Below, piece after piece: positions 13,675-14,110 of a stretch of 14,110 nt of DNA. Source of the stretch: a bacterium (GTDB taxonomy: Bacteria > Bacteroidota > Ignavibacteria > Kapaibacteriales > UBA961). The position numbers and the translations under genes were made by a program. The DNA lies in assembly GCA_022844575.1 (NCBI GenBank), contig JALHLL010000043.1:4016-18125 (forward strand). Direction: 5' to 3'. The notes below the pieces were generated by a model. The model saw only the letters and a program-made list of their open reading frames with translations. It did no database searches and was not told the origin of the DNA. Position 1 is the first letter of the stretch. Each line of letters begins with the position of its first letter.

Positions 13675-14110
13675 TTAGTCTTTTAATTCTACCATCTGTG
13701 ATGCTAATAGTAAAGCTCCTTCCAAAGCATTACCTGCCGGCTTTTTAATTGAAATGCCGCTTTTGGAAGTCAAATTGCTTTTTAACTGCTTAAGAAGTAT
13801 CGTATCATTTTCAAGCATACCGCCCATTAAGCAAACATCAGAATTCTTTTTACCTAATTTTTTGTGTAATGTTCTTATGCTTTCCGTTAAGTATGAAGCT
13901 GCTCTTTCAATAATGGCACATGCAACCTCATCACCGTTTTCTGCCGATTCCATTGCCATTTTCGTAAAATCATGGTATTCAAACTTCTTTTCATTCAAAG
14001 CAGCTACCAATGTTCGGGGATTATCTTTTATAAAAGAGGTGTATTTGTCCGCAACTTTATCCGTCATATCAGTAGTTTTATCACGACCGTCCAAAGCCCG
14101 AACAATAGCC
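13675..14110 (-). CDS. BadF/BadG/BcrA/BcrD-type ATPase, probable N-acetylglucosamine kinase, C-terminal part (truncated by window edge)
   Basis: The reading frame is open to the right edge. Its first residues, AIVRALDGRDKTTDMTDKV, match the segment 'R..DGRG..T.LT..V' that recurs in BadF-family amino-sugar kinases. A helical part with DEVACAIIERAASYLTESI follows, then CLMGGMLEND (a phosphate-binding 'GG' loop of the ASKHA fold) and NALEGALLLAS at the end. GlcNAc or glucosamine kinases of this family phosphorylate amino sugars in the cytoplasm. A TTG at 14094 could be read as a start but lies in the middle of the conserved segment, so the true start is outside. The stop is 5 bp from the ATG of the outer-membrane protein gene. 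Substrate is inferred from family only. Confidence 0.78.
   Translation of the reverse strand, partial: AIVRALDGRDKTTDMTDKVADKYTSFIKDNPRTLVAALNEKKFEYHDFTKMAMESAENGDEVACAIIERAASYLTESIRTLHKKLGKKNSDVCLMGGMLENDTILLKQLKSNLTSKSGISIKKPAGNALEGALLLASQMVELKD

Overview
This is an AT-rich bacterial window with densely packed genes, little clear Shine-Dalgarno use and short intergenic gaps. The gene set suggests the Bacteroidota / Chlorobiota / Ignavibacteriota (including Kapabacteria-like) group. Pointers are a DUF6588-like outer-membrane protein, a DUF1573 exported protein, a transketolase encoded as two separate halves, a bacterial inward-rectifier K+ channel, and REP-like elements of a type I recall from that group. 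The lineage call is inference, not measured.

Layout. Positions 1-825 hold the 3' part of a sensor histidine kinase whose upstream remnant looks like the end of a receiver domain. Positions 816-1034 hold a cluster of two or three palindromic REP-like elements; the first contains the stop codon of the kinase. Then, on the minus strand, comes an acyltransferase-3 membrane protein (1040-2203), a hairpin terminator (2324-2368), and a four-gene minus-strand operon transcribed from about 6708 down to 2390: M3 oligoendopeptidase, transketolase N-terminal half, a small lipoprotein of unknown function, and transketolase C-terminal half. A 110-bp divergent region separates this from a plus-strand pair: a Kir-type K+ channel and a thiamine pyrophosphokinase overlapping it by ATGA.

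The longest non-coding stretch, 8606-8970, is the most striking part. It has an extremely AT-rich block followed by five sequences that fit the relaxed DnaA box consensus TTWTNCACA (one is perfect TTATCCACA) and three near-matches, all within about 230 bp. I read it as a candidate chromosomal replication origin (oriC), although no dnaA gene is in the window.

To the right are ribose-5-phosphate isomerase B (+), anhydro-N-acetylmuramic acid kinase (-), an FtsE-like ABC ATPase with dapB and a DUF1573 protein (+), a probable outer-membrane beta-barrel protein (-), and the C-terminal part of a BadF/BadG-type sugar kinase that runs off the right edge (-).

Functional themes: the non-oxidative pentose phosphate pathway (transketolase, RpiB) together with synthesis of its cofactor thiamine diphosphate; and cell-wall precursor supply and recycling (DapB, AnmK, possibly the BadF-type amino-sugar kinase and the FtsE-like ATPase). 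Apart from the possible origin, this looks like ordinary housekeeping chromosome. I see no CRISPR array, insertion sequence, prophage, tRNA or rRNA.
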